Source: Bombus terrestris (taxonomy: Eukaryota; Arthropoda; Insecta; Hymenoptera; Apidae). From it: DNA of 64,000 nt. A program made the translations under genes and the position numbers. Position 1 is the stretch's first letter. Every line of letters starts with the position of its first letter. Positions 15,089 to 30,350 of the stretch are shown in pieces. A model generated the notes under the pieces. It was not told the origin of the DNA. It saw nothing but the letters and a program-made list of their open reading frames with translations, and made no database searches. The DNA lies in contig NW_025963548.1 of the NCBI RefSeq assembly GCF_910591885.1, positions 5,137,501 through 5,201,500 on the forward strand. The letters run 5' to 3'.

Positions 15089-16228
15089 ATATTGCACCAC
15101 TATATGATGTATAACGGTATATTGCATCACTATATGACGTATGAGATTATGTACTATTACGTAATAACGTATAACGTTATATTGCATCACTATAGGACGT
15201 ATAACGTTATGTACTATTCCGTTATGAATGATTAACGTTATATTGCATCACTATATGACGTATAACGTTATATTGCATCACTATGTGACGTATAACGTTA
15301 TATACTACTGCGCTATGAAGGAATAACTTTATATTGCATCACAATATGACGTATAACGTTATATTACATTACTATAGGACGTATAATGATATAAACTATT
15401 GTGTTATAATGTATAACGGTATATTGCACCACTATATGATGTATAACATTATATTGCAACACTGTATAACGTATAACGTTATTTACTATTCCGTTATGAA
15501 TGATTAACGTTATATTGCATCACTATATGACGTATAACGTTATATTGCATCACTATGTGACGTATAACGTTATATACTACTGCGCTATGAAGGAAAAACT
15601 TTATATTGCATCACTATATGGCGTATAATGTTATATTACATTACTATAGGACGTATAATGTTATAAACTGTTGTGTTATATTGTCTAACGGTATATTGCA
15701 CCACTATATGATGTATAACGGTACATTGCATCACTATAGGACGTATAACGTTATATACTATAACGTTATGAAGGAAGAACGTTATATTGCATCACTATAT
15801 GACCTATAACGTTATATTGCATCACTATAGGACGTAAAACGTTATATACTATAACGTTATGAAGGAAGAACGTTATATTGCATCTCTATATGACGTATAC
15901 CGTTATGAATTATGACGTTATAACACATAACGTTATATTGCGTCACTATAGGACGTATAACGTTATATTATATCATTATATGACGTATAACGTTATGTAC
16001 TATTCCGTTATGAAGGAATAACGTTATATTGCATCACTATATGACGTATAACGTTATATTGCATCACTATATGACGTATATCGTTATATACTACTGCGCT
16101 ATGAAGGAATAACTTTATATTGCATCACTATATGACGTATAACGTTATATTACATTACTATAGGACGTATAATGTTATAAACTATTGTGTTATAATGTCT
16201 AACGGTATATTGCACCACTATATGATGT

Positions 16229-17612
16229 ATAACGGTATATTGCATCACTATATGACGTATAATGTTTTGTACTATTACGTAATAACGTATAACGTTATAT
16301 TGCATGACTATAGGACGTATAACGTTATATACTATAACGATATGAAGGAAGAACGTTATATTGCATCTCTATATGACGTATACCGTTATGAACTATGACG
16401 TTATTACACATAACGTTGTATTGCGTTACTATAGGATGTATAACATTATGAACTATTACATTATAACGCATAACGTTATATTGCATCACTATATGACGTA
16501 TAACGTTTTGTACTATTACGTAATAACGTATAACGTTATATTGCATCACTATAGGACGTATAATGTTATATTGTATCACCATATGAAGTATACCGTTATG
16601 AACTATTACATTATAACTTATAACGTTATATTGCATCACCATGTGACGCATAGCGTTATGAACTACTACGTTATAACGTGTAACGTTATAGTGCACCACT
16701 ATATGACGTATATTGTTTTGTACTATTACTTAATGACTTCTACCGTTACATTGCATCTCTATATGACGTATAACATTATATTGCATCACCATATGACGTA
16801 TAACGTTATGAACTATGGCGTTATAACACATAACGTTATATTGCATCACTATAGGACGTATAACGTTATATTATATCATTATGTGACGTATAACGTTATA
16901 TACTATTGCGCTATGAAGTTATAACTTTATATTGCATCACTATATGACGTATAACGTTTTGTACTATTACGTAATAACGTATAACGTTATATTGCATGAC
17001 TATAGGACGTATAACGTTATATACTATAACGATATGAAGGAAGAACGTTATATTGCATCTCTATATGACGTATACCGTTATGAACTATGACGTTATTACA
17101 CATAACGTTGTATTGCGTTACTATAGGACGTATAACATTATGAACTATTACATTATAACGCATAACGTTATATTGCATCACTATATGACGTATAACGTTT
17201 TGTACTATTACGTAATAACGTATAACGTTATATTGCATCACTATAGGACGTATAATGTTATATTGTATCACCATATGAAGTATACCGTTATGAACTATTA
17301 CATTATAACTTATAACGTTATATTGCATCACCATGTGACGCATAACGTTATGAACTACTACGTTATAACGTGTAACGTTATAGTGCACCACTATATGACG
17401 TATATTGTTTTGTACTATTACTTAATGACTTCTACCGTTACATTGCATCTCTATATGACGTATAACATTATATTGCATCACCATATGACGTATAACGTTA
17501 TGAACTATGGCGTTATAACACATAACGTTATATTGCATCACTATAGGACGTATAACGTTATATTATATCATTATGTGACGTATAACGTTATATACTATTG
17601 CGCTATGAAGTT
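16229..17612 (+). repeat. 692-bp higher-order repeat, two copies
   Basis: Copies at about 16,229-16,920 and 16,921-17,612 carry the 692-bp landmarks described for 507-2582. They lie inside the 2,924-bp super-unit and correspond to the pair at 6,622-8,005 at an offset of 9,607. Confidence 0.9.
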
Positions 17613-19152
17613 ATAACTTTATATTGCATCACCATATGTCCTATAACGTTTTGTACTATTACGTAAAAACGTATAACGTTATATTGCATCACTATAGGAT
17701 GTATAACGTTATAAACTATTGTGTTATAGCGTATAACGGTATAATGCACCACTATATGATGTGTAACGTTATATTGCATCACTGTATGACGTATAACGTT
17801 ATGTACTATTCCGTTATGAATGATTAACGTTATATTGCATCACTATATGACGTATAACGTTATATTGCATCACTATGTGACGTATAACGTTATATACTAC
17901 TGCGCTATGAAGGAATAACTTTATATTGCATCACAATATGACGTATAACGTTATATTACATTACTATAGGACGTATAATGATATAAACTATTGTGTTATA
18001 ATGTCTAACGGTATATTGCACCACTATATGATGTATAACGGTATATTGCATCACTATATGACGTATGAGATTATGTACTATTACGTAATAACGTATAACG
18101 TTATATTGCATCACTATAGGACGTATAACGTTATGTACTATTCCGTTATGAATGATTAACGTTATATTGCATCACTATATGACGTATAACGTTATATTGC
18201 ATCACTATGTGACGTATAACGTGATATACTACTGCGCTATGAAGGAATAACTTTATATTGCATCACAATATGACGTATAACGTTATATTACATTACTATA
18301 GGACGTATAATGATATAAACTATTGTGTTATAATGTATAACGGTATATTGCACCACTATATGATGTATAACATTATATTGCAACACTGTATAACGTATAA
18401 CGTTATTTACTATTCCGTTATGAATGATTAACGTTATATTGCATCACTATATGACGTATAACGTTATATTGCATCACTATGTGACGTATAACGTTATATA
18501 CTACTGCGCTATGAAGGAAAAACTTTATATTGCATCACTATATGGCGTATAATGTTATATTACATTACTATAGGACGTATAATGTTATAAACTGTTGTGT
18601 TATATTGTCTAACGGTATATTGCACCACTATATGATGTATAACGGTACATTGCATCACTATAGGACGTATAACGTTATATACTATAACGTTATGAAGGAA
18701 GAACGTTATATTGCATCACTATATGACCTATAACGTTATATTGCATCACTATAGGACGTAAAACGTTATATACTATAACGTTATGAAGGAAGAACGTTAT
18801 ATTGCATCTCTATATGACGTATACCGTTATGAATTATGACGTTATAACACATAACGTTATATTGCGTCACTATAGGACGTATAACGTTATATTATATCAT
18901 TATATGACGTATAACGTTATGTACTATTCCGTTATGAAGGAATAACGTTATATTGCATCACTATATGACGTATAACGTTATATTGCATCACTATATGACG
19001 TATAACGTTATATACTACTGCGCTATGAAGGAATAACTTTATATTGCATCACTATATGACGTATAACGTTATATTACATTACTATAGGACGTATAATGTT
19101 ATAAACTATTGTGTTATAATGTCTAACGGTATATTGCACCACTATATGATGT

Positions 19153-20536
19153 ATAACGGTATATTGCATCACTATATGACGTATAATGTTTTGTACTATT
19201 ACGTAATAACGTATAACGTTATATTGCATGACTATAGGACGTATAACGTTATATACTATAACGATATGAAGGAAGAACGTTATATTGCATCTCTATATGA
19301 CGTATACCGTTATGAACTATGACGTTATTACACATAACGTTGTATTGCGTTACTATAGGATGTATAACATTATGAACTATTACATTATAACGCATAACGT
19401 TATATTGCATCACTATATGACGTATAACGTTTTGTACTATTACGTAATAACGTATAACGTTATATTGCATCACTATAGGACGTATAATGCTATATTGTAT
19501 CACCATATGAAGTATACCGTTATGAACTATTACATTATAACTTATAACGTTATATTGCATCACCATGTGACGCATAGCGTTATGAACTACTACGTTATAA
19601 CGTGTAACGTTATAGTGCACCACTATATGATGTATATTGTTTTGTACTATTACTTAATGACTTCTACCGTTACATTGCATCTCTATATGACGTATAACAT
19701 TATATTGCATCACCATATGACGTATAACGTTATGAACTATGGCGTTATAACACATAACGTTATATTGCATCACTATAGGACGTATAACGTTATATTATAT
19801 CATTATGTGACGTATAACGTTATATACTATTGCGCTATGAAGTTATAACTTTATATTGCATCACTATATGACGTATAACGTTTTGTACTATTACGTAATA
19901 ACGTATAACGTTATATTGCATGACTATAGGACGTATAACGTTATATACTATAACGATATGAAGGAAGAACGTTATATTGCATCTCTATATGACGTATACC
20001 GTTATGAACTATGACGTTATTACACATAACGTTGTATTGCGTTACTATAGGACGTATAACATTATGAACTATTACATTATAACGCATAACGTTATATTGC
20101 ATCACTATATGACGTATAACGTTTTGTACTATTACGTAATAACGTATAACGTTATATTGCATCACTATAGGAGGTATAATGTTATATTGTATCACCATAT
20201 GAAGTATACCGTTATGAACTATTACATTATAACTTATAACGTTATATTGCATCACCATGTGACGCATAACGTTATGAACTACTACGTTATAACGTGTAAC
20301 GTTATAGTGCACCACTATATGACGTATATTGTTTTGTACTATTACTTAATGGCTTCTACCGTTACATTGCATCTCTATATGACGTATAACATTATATTGC
20401 ATCACCATATGACGTATAACGTTATGAACTATGGCGTTATAACACATAACGTTATATTGCATCACTATAGGACGTATAACGTTATATTATATCATTATGT
20501 GACGTATAACGTTATATACTATTGCGCAATGAAGTT
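19153..20536 (+). repeat. 692-bp higher-order repeat, two copies
   Basis: Copies at about 19,153-19,844 and 19,845-20,536 lie 2,924 bp downstream of the previous pair. A few private changes mark this pair, such as TAATGCTATATTG near 19,485 and GGAGGTATAATG near 20,170, so it has diverged slightly since duplication. Confidence 0.9.
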
Positions 20537-21045
20537 ATAACTTTATATTGCATCACTATATGTCCTATAACGTTTTGTACTATTACGTAAAAACGTATAA
20601 CGTTATATTGCATCACTATAGGATGTATAACGTTATAAACTATTGTGTTATAGTGTATAACGGTATAATGCACCACTATATGATGTGTAACGTTATATTG
20701 CATCACTGTATGACGTATAACGTTATGTACTATTCCGTTATGAATGATTAACGTTATATTGCATCACTATATGACGTATAACGTTATATTGCATCACTAT
20801 GTGACGTATAACGTTATATACTACTGCGCTATGAAGGAATAACTTTATATTGCATCACTATATGACGTATAACGTTATATTACATTACTATAGGACGTAT
20901 AATGATATAAACTATTGTGTTATAATGTCTAACGGTATATTGCACCACTATATGATGTATAACGGTATATTGCATCACTATATGACGTATGAGATTATGT
21001 ACTATTACGTAATAACGTATAACGTTATATTGCATCACTATAGGA

Positions 21046-24000
21046 CGCATAACGTTATAAACTATTGTGTTATAGTGTATAACGGTATAATGCACCACTA
21101 TATGATGTGTAACGTTATATTGCATCACTGTATGACGTATAACGTTATGTACTATTCCGTTATGAATGATTAACGTTATATTGCATCACTATATGACGTA
21201 TAACGTTATATTGCATCACTATGTGACGTATAACGTTATATACTACTGCGCTATGAAGCAATAACTTTATATTGCATCACTATATGACGTATAACGTTAT
21301 ATTACATTACTATAGGACGTATAATGATATAAACTATTGTGTTATAATGTCTAACGGTATATTGCACCACTATATGATGTATAACGGTATATTGCATCAC
21401 TATATGACGTATGAGATTATGTACTATTAGGTAATAACGTATAACGTTATATTGCATCACTATAGGACGCATAACGCTATAAACAATTGTGTTATAATGT
21501 ATAACGGTATATTGCACCACTATATAATGTATAACATTATATTGCATCACTGTATAACGTATAACGTTATTTACTATTCCGTTATGAATGATTAACGTTA
21601 TATTGCATCACTATATGACGCATAACGTTATATTGCATCACTATGTGACGTATAACGTTATATACTACTGCGCCTTGAAGGAAAAACTTTATATTGCATC
21701 ACTATATGACGTATAATGTTATATTACATTACTATAGGACGTATAATGTTATAAACTGTTGTGTTATATTGTCTAACGGTATATTGCACCACTATATGAT
21801 GTATAACGGTATATTGCATCACTATAGGACGTATAACGTTATATACTATAACTTTATGAAGGAAGAACGTTATATTGCATCACTATATGACCTATAACGT
21901 TATATTGCATCACTATAGGACGTAAATCGTTATATACTATAACGTTATGAAGGAAGAACGTTATATTGCATCTCTATATGACGTATACCGTTATGAATTA
22001 TGACGTTATAACACATAACGTTATATTGCATCACTATAGGACGTATAACGTTATATTATATCATTATATGACGTATAACGTTATGTACTATTCCGTTATG
22101 AAGGAATAACGTTATATTGCATCACTATATGACGTATAACGTTATATTGCATCACTATATGACGTATAACGTTATATTGCATCACTATATGACGTATAAC
22201 GCTATGAACTATGACGTTATAGCACATAACGTCATATTGCATCACTATAGGACGTATAATGTTATAAAATATTGTGTTATAATGTATAACGTTATATTGC
22301 ACCACTACATGATGTATAATGTAATGTTGCATCACTGTAGGACGTATAACGTTATGTACTATTCCATTTTGAATGAATAACATTATATTGCATCACTATA
22401 TGACGTATAACGTTATATTGCATCACTATATGACGTATAACATTATATACTATTGCGCTATGAAGGAATAACTTTATATTGCATCACTACATGACGTATA
22501 ACGTTATATTACATTACTATAGGTCGTATAATGTTACAAACTATTGTGTTATAACGTCTAACGGTATATTGCACCACTATATGATATATAACGGTATATT
22601 GCATCACTATATGACGTATAACGTTTTATACTATTGCGTAATAACGTATAACGTTATATTGCATCACTATAGGACGTATAACGTTATAAACAATTGTGTT
22701 ATAATGTATGACGGTATATTGCACCACTATATGATGTATAACATTATATTGCATCACTGTATGACGTATAACGTTATGTACTATTCCGTTATGAATGATT
22801 AACGTTATATTGCATCACTATATGACGTATAACGTTATATTGCATCACTATGTGACGTATAACGTTATATACTACTGCGCTATGAAGGAATAACTTTATA
22901 TTGCATCACTATATGACGTATAACGTTATATAACATTACTATAGGACGTATAATGTTATAAACTATTGTGTTATAATGTCTAACGGTATATTGCACCACT
23001 ATATGATATATAACGGTATATTGCATCACTATATGACGTATAACGTTCTATACTATTGCGTAATAACGTATAACGTTATATTGCATCACTATAGGACGTA
23101 TAACGTTATAAACAATTGTGTTATAATGTATAACGGTATATTGCACCACTATATGATGTATAACATTATATTGCATCACTGTATGACGTATAACGTTATG
23201 TACTATTCCGTTATGAGTGATTAACGTTATATTGCATCACTATATGACGTATAACGTTATATTGCATCACTATGTGACGTATAACGTTATATACTACTGC
23301 GCTATGAAGGAATAACTTTATATTGCATCACTATATGACGTATAACGTTATATAACATTACTATAGGACGTATAATGTTATAAACTATTGTGTTATAATG
23401 TCTAACGGTATATTGCACCACTATATGATATATAACGGTATATTGCATCACTATATGACGTATAACGTTTTGTACTATTACGTAATAACGTATAACGTTA
23501 TATTGCATGACAATAGGACGTATAACTTTATATACTATAACGATATAAAGGAAGAACGTTATATTGCATCTCTATATGACGTATAACGTTATGAACTATT
23601 ACATTATAACGCATAACGTTATATTGCATCACTATATGACGTATAACGCTTTGTACTATTACGTAATAACGTATAACGTTATATTGCATCACTATAGGAC
23701 GTATAACGCTTTGTACTATTACGTAATAACGTATAACGTTATATTGCATCACTATAGGACGTATAATGTTATATTGCATCACCATATGAAGTATACCGTT
23801 ATGAACTATTACATTAAAACGTATAACGTTATATTGCATCACCATGTGACGCATAACGTTATGAACTACTACGTCATAACGTGTAACGTTATAGTGCACC
23901 ACTATATGACGTATATTGTTTTGTACTATTACTTAATGACTTCTACCGTTACATTGCATCTCTATATAACGTATAACATTATATTGCATCACCATATGAC

Positions 24001-25667
24001 GTATAACGTTATGAACTATGGCGTTATAACACATAACGTTATATTGCTTCACTATAGGACGTATAACGTTATTATATATCATTATGTGACGTATAACGTT
24101 ATATACTATTGCGCTATGAAGTTATAACTTTATATTGCATCACTATATGTCCTATAACGTTTTGTACTATTACGTAAAAACGTATAACGTTATATTGCAT
24201 CACTATAGGATGTATAACGTTATAAACTATTGTGTTATAGTGTATAACGGTATAATGCACCACTATATGATGTGTAACGTTATATTGCATCACTGTATGA
24301 CGTATAACGTTATGTACTATTCCGTTATGAATGATTAACGTTATATTGCATCACTATATGACGTATAACGTTATATTGCATCACTATGTGACGTATAACG
24401 TTATATACTACTGCGCTTTGAAGGAATAACTTTATATTGCATCACAATATGACGTATAACGTTATATTACATTATTATAGGACGTATAATGATATAAACT
24501 ATTGTGTTATAATGTCTAACGGTATATTGCACCACTATATGATGTATAACGGTATATTGCATCACTATATGACGTATGAGATTATGTACTATTACGTAAT
24601 AACGTATAACGTTATATTGCATCACTATAGGACGTATAACGTTATGTACTATTCCGTTATGAATGATTAACGTTATATTGCATCACTATATGACGTATAA
24701 CGTTATATTGCATCACTATGTGACGTATAACGTTATATACTACTGCGCTATGAAGTAATAACTTTATATTGCATCACAATATGACGTATAACGTTATATT
24801 ACATTACTATAGGACGTATAATGATATAAACTATTGTGTTATAATGTATAACGGTATATTGCACCACTATATGATGTATAACATTATATTGCATCACTGT
24901 ATAACGTATAACGTTATTTACTATTCCGTTATGAATGATTAACGTTATATTGCATCACTATATGACGTATAACGTTATATTGCATCACTATGTGACGTAT
25001 AACGTTATATACTACTGCGCTATGAAGGAAAAACTTTATATTGCATCACTATATGACGTATAATGTTATATTACATTACTATAGGACGTATAATGTTATA
25101 AACTGTTGTGTTATATTGTCTAACGGTATATTGCACCACTATATGATGTATAACGGTACATTGCATCACTATAGGACGTATAACGTTATATACTATAACG
25201 TTATGAAGGAAGAACGTCATATTGCATCACTATATGACCTATAACGTTATATTGCATCACTTTATGACGTATAACGCTATGAACTATGACGTTATAGCAC
25301 ATAACGTCATATTGCATCACTATAGGACGTATAATGTAATAAAATATTGTGTTATAATGTATAACGTTATATTGCACCACTACATGATGTATAATGTAAT
25401 GTTGCATCACTGTATGACGTGTAACGTTATGTACTATTCCCTTATGATTGAATAACATTATATTGCATCACTATATGACGTATAACGTTATATTGCATCA
25501 CTATATGACGTATAACGTTATGTACTATTCCGTTATGAATGATTAACGTTATATTGCATCACTATATGACATATAACGTTATATTGCATCACTATATGAC
25601 GTATAACGTTATATTGCATCACTATGTGACGTATAACGTTATATACTACTGCGCTATGAAGGATTAA
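21046..25667 (+). repeat. Satellite mosaic with one further 692-type unit
   Basis: The stretch contains shuffled blocks from the preceding super-unit. Landmarks at 19,977, 20,548 and 20,850 reappear at 23,564, 24,135 and 24,437 (offset 3,587). The 692-type unit near 23,564 carries its own change: the monomer pair with AACGCTTTGTACTATTACG appears twice in a row (23,646 and 23,706), a 60-bp tandem duplication. No non-satellite sequence is visible. Confidence 0.8.
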
Positions 25668-28258
25668 CTTTATATTGCATCACTATATGACGTATAACGT
25701 TATATTACATTACTATAGGACGTATAATGTTATAAACTATTGTGTTATAATGTCTAACGGTATATTGCACCACTATATGATATATAACGGTATATTGCAT
25801 CACTATATGATGTATAACGTTTTGTACTATGACGTAATAAGGTATAACGTTATATTGCATGACAATAGGACGTATAACGTTATATACTATAACGATATGA
25901 AGGAAGAACGTTATATTGCATCTCTATATGACGTATAACGTTATGAACAATGACGTTATTACACATAGCGTTGTATTGCGTTACTATAGCACGTATAACA
26001 TTATGAACTATTACATTATAACGCATAACGTTATATTGCATCACTATATGACGTATAACGTTTTGTACTATTACGTAATAACGTATAACGTTATATTGCA
26101 TCACTATAGGACGTATAATGTTATATTCCATCACCATATGAAGTATACCGTTATGAATTATTACATTAAAACGTATAACGTTACATCGCATCACCATGTG
26201 ACGCATAACGTTATGAACTACTGCGTCATAACGTGTAACGTTATAGTGCACCACTATATGACGTATATTGTTTTGTACTATTACTTAATGATTTCTACCG
26301 TTACATTGCATCTCTATATGACGTATAACATTATATTGCATCACTATATGACGTATAACGTTATGAACTATGGCGTTATAACACATAACGTTATATTGCA
26401 TCACTATAGTACGTATAACGTTATATTATATCATTATATGACGTATAGCGTTATATACTATTGCGCTATGAAGTTATATCTTTATATTGCATCACTATAT
26501 GTCCTATAGCGTTTTGTACTATTACGTAGAAACGTATAACGTTATATTGCATCACTATAGGACGTATAACGTTATAAACTATTGTGTTATTGTGTATAAC
26601 GGTATATTGCACCACTATATGATGTGTAACGTTATATTGCATCACTATATGACGTATAACGTTATTTACTATTAGGTTATAAAAGAATAACGTTATATTG
26701 CATCACTATATGACGTATAACGTTATATTGCATCACTATAGGACGTAAAACGTTATATACTATAACGTTATGAAGGAAGAACGTTATATTGCATCTCTAT
26801 ATGACGTATACCGTTATGAATTATGACGTTATAACACATAACGTTATATTGCGTCACTATAGGACGTATAACGTTATATTATATCATTATATGACGTATA
26901 ACGTTATGTACTATTCCGTTATGAAGGAATAACGTTATATTGCATCACTATATGACGTATAACGTTATATTGCATCACTATATGACGTATAACGTTATAT
27001 TACATTACTATAGGACGTATAATGTTATAAACTATTGTGTTATAATGTCTAACGGTATATTGCACCACTATATGATATATGACGGTATATTGCATCACTA
27101 TATGATGTATAACGTTTTGTACTATTACGTAATAAGGTATAACGTTATATTGCATGACAATAGGACGTATAACGTTATATACTATAACGATATGAAGGAA
27201 GAACGTTATATTGCATCTCTATATGACGTATAACGTTATGAACAATGACGTTATTACACATAGCGTTGTATTGCGTTACTATAGCACGTATAACATTATG
27301 AACTATTACATTATAACGCATAACGTTATATTGCATCACTATATGACGTATAACGTTTTGTACTATTACGTAATAACGTATAACGTTATATTGCATCACT
27401 ATAGGACGTATAATGTTATATTGCATCACCATATGAAGTATACCGTTATGAACTATTACATTAAAACGTATAACGTTATATCGCATCACCATGTGACGCA
27501 TAACGTTATGAACTACTGCGTCATAACGTGTAACGTTATAGTGCACCACTATATGACGTATATTGTTTTGTACTATTACTTAATGATTTCTACCGTTACA
27601 TTGCATCTCTATATGACGTATAACATTATATTGCATCACTATATGACGTATAACGTTATGAACTATGGCGTTATAACACATAACGTTATATTGCATCACT
27701 ATAGTACGTATAACGTTATATTATATCATTATATGACGTATAGCGTTATATACTATTGCGCTATGAAGTTATATCTTTATATTGCATCACTATATGTCCT
27801 ATAGCGTTTTGTACTATTACGTAGAAACGTATAACGTTATATTGCATCACTATAGGACGTATAACGTTATAAACTATTGTGTTATAGTGTATAACGGTAT
27901 ATTGCACCACTATATGATGTGTAACGTTATATTGCATCACTATATGACGTATAACGTTATTTACTATTCCGTTATAAAAGAATAACGTTATATTGCATCA
28001 CTATATGACGTATAACGTTATATTGCATCACTATAGGACGTAAAACGTTATATACTATAACGTTGTGAAGGAAGAACGTTATATTGCATCTCTATATGAC
28101 GTATACCGTTATGAATTATGACGTTATAACACATAACGTTATATTGCATCACTATAGGACGTATAAAGTTATATTATATCATTATATGACGTATAACGTT
28201 ATGTACTATTCCGTTATGAAGGAATAACGTTATATTGCATCACTATATGACGTATAAC
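25668..28258 (+). repeat. 1,295-bp tandem duplication
   Basis: Two copies, about 25,668-26,962 and 26,963-28,258, match at an offset of 1,295 bp. Landmarks include ATGAACAATGACG, ACACATAGCG, TTAATGATTTCTACCG and TATAGTACGTATAACG. 1,295 equals 43 monomers if five are 31 bp. A related block sits at 31,823-33,336 but lacks 90 bp, three monomers, between about 32,185 and 32,190. Confidence 0.86.
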
Positions 28259-29370
28259 GTTATATTGCATCACTATATGACGTATAACGCTATGAACTAT
28301 GACGTTATAGCACATAACGTCATATTGCATCACTATAGGACGTATAATGTTATAAAATATTGTGTTATAACGTCTAACGGTATATTGCACCACTATATGA
28401 TGTATAACGGTATATTGCATCACTATATGACGAATAACGTTTTGTACTATTACGTAATGACGTATAACTTTATATTGCACGACTATAGGTCGTATAACGT
28501 TATATACTACAACGTTATGAAGGAAGAACTTTATATTGCATCGCTGTATGACGTATACCTTTATGAAATATGACGTTATTACACATAACGTTATATTGCG
28601 TTACTATAGGACGTATAACGTTATATTGCATCACTATATGACGTATAACGTTATATACTATTGCGCTATGAAGGAATAACGTTATATTGCATCACTATAG
28701 GACGTATAACGTTATATTGCATCACTATATGACGTATAACGTTATGTACTATTCCGTTATGAATGATTAACGTTATATTGCATCACTATATGACATATAA
28801 CGTTATATTGCATCACTATATGACGTATAACGTTATATTGCATCACTATGTGACGTATAACGTTATATACTACTGCGCTATGAAGGAATAACTTTATATT
28901 GCATCACTATATGACGTATAACGTTATATTACATTACTATAGGACGTATAATGTTATAAACTATTGTGTTATAATGTCTAACGGTATATTGCACCACTAT
29001 ATGATATATAACGGTATATTGCATCACTATATGATGTATAACGTTTTGTACTATTACGTAATAACGTATAACGTTATATTGCATGACAATAGGACGTATA
29101 ACGTTATATACTATAACGATATGAAGGAAGAACGTTATATTGCATCGCTATATGACGTATACCTTTATGAAATATGACGTTATTACACATAACGTTATAT
29201 TGCGTTACTATAGGACGTATAACGTTATATTGCATCACTATATGAAGTATACCGTTATGATCTATCATGTTATAACGTATAACGTTATATTGCATCACTA
29301 TAGGACGTATAGTGTCATATACTATTGCGTTATAATGTATAACGGTATAATGCATTACTATATGACGTAT

Positions 29371-30350
29371 AACATTATATACTATTGCGCTATGAAGGAA
29401 TAACTTTATATTGCATCACTACATGACGTATAACGTTATATTACATTACTATAGGACGTATAATGTTACAAACTATTGTGTTATAACGTCTAACGGTATA
29501 TTGCACCACTATATGATGTATAACGGTATATTGCATCACTATATGACGTATAACGTTTTGTACTATTACGTAATGACGTATAACGTTATATTGCACGACT
29601 ATAGGTCGTATAACGTTATATACTATAACGTTGTGAAGGAAGAACGTTATATTGCATCGCTATATGACGTATACCTTTATGAAATATGACGTTATTACAC
29701 ATAACGTTATATTGCGTTACTATAGGACGTATAACGTTATATTGCATCACTATATGAAGTATACCGTTATGATCTATCATGTTATAACGTACAACGTTAT
29801 ATTGCATCACTAATTGAAGTATACCGTTATGATCTATCACGTTATAACGTATAACGTTATATTGCATCACTATAGGACGTATAACGTTATATTGCATCAC
29901 TATATGACGTATAACATTATATACTATTGCGCTATGAAGGAATAACTTTATATTGCATCACTACATGACGTATAACGTTATATTACATTACTATAGGACG
30001 TATAATGTTACAAACTATTGTGTTATAACGTCTAACGGTATATTGCACCACTATATGATGTATAACGGTATATTGCATCACTATATGACGTATAACGTTT
30101 TGTACTATTACGTAATGACGTATAACGTTATATTGCACGAATATAGGTCGTATAACGTTATATACTATAACGTTGTGAAGGAAGAACGTTATATTGCATC
30201 GCTATATGACGTATACCTTTATGAAATATGACGTTATTACACATAACGTTATATTGCGTTACTATAGGACGTATAACGTTATATTGCATCACTATATGAA
30301 GTATACCGTTATGATCTATCATGTTATAACGTATAACGTTATATTGCATC
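29371..30350 (+). repeat. 542-bp tandem duplication
   Basis: The block starting at the 31-bp TATTGCGCTATGAAGG monomer near 29,371 recurs near 29,913. Matching ends near 29,800/30,340, where TAATTGAAGTATACCG replaces TATAGGACGTATAGTG. 542 equals 18 monomers if two are 31 bp. Confidence 0.83.

Larger units (their letters stand above)
13600..21045 (+). repeat. 2,924-bp super-unit repeated 2.5 times
   Basis: Landmarks recur every 2,924 bp once the 500 Ns are discounted: 13,629, then 17,053 (3,424 including Ns), then 19,977; also 16,361 then 19,285, and 15,606 then 18,530. The same period links 4,522 to 7,446 and 28,899 to 31,823. Each unit contains 692-type higher-order units plus other monomer blocks. 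2,924 equals 97 monomers if fourteen are 31 bp. Matching fades after about 21,045. Confidence 0.87.

Noticed and set aside
14502..15190. Open frames of about 200 codons on both strands across the gap
   Set aside because: Most of their length is Ns.
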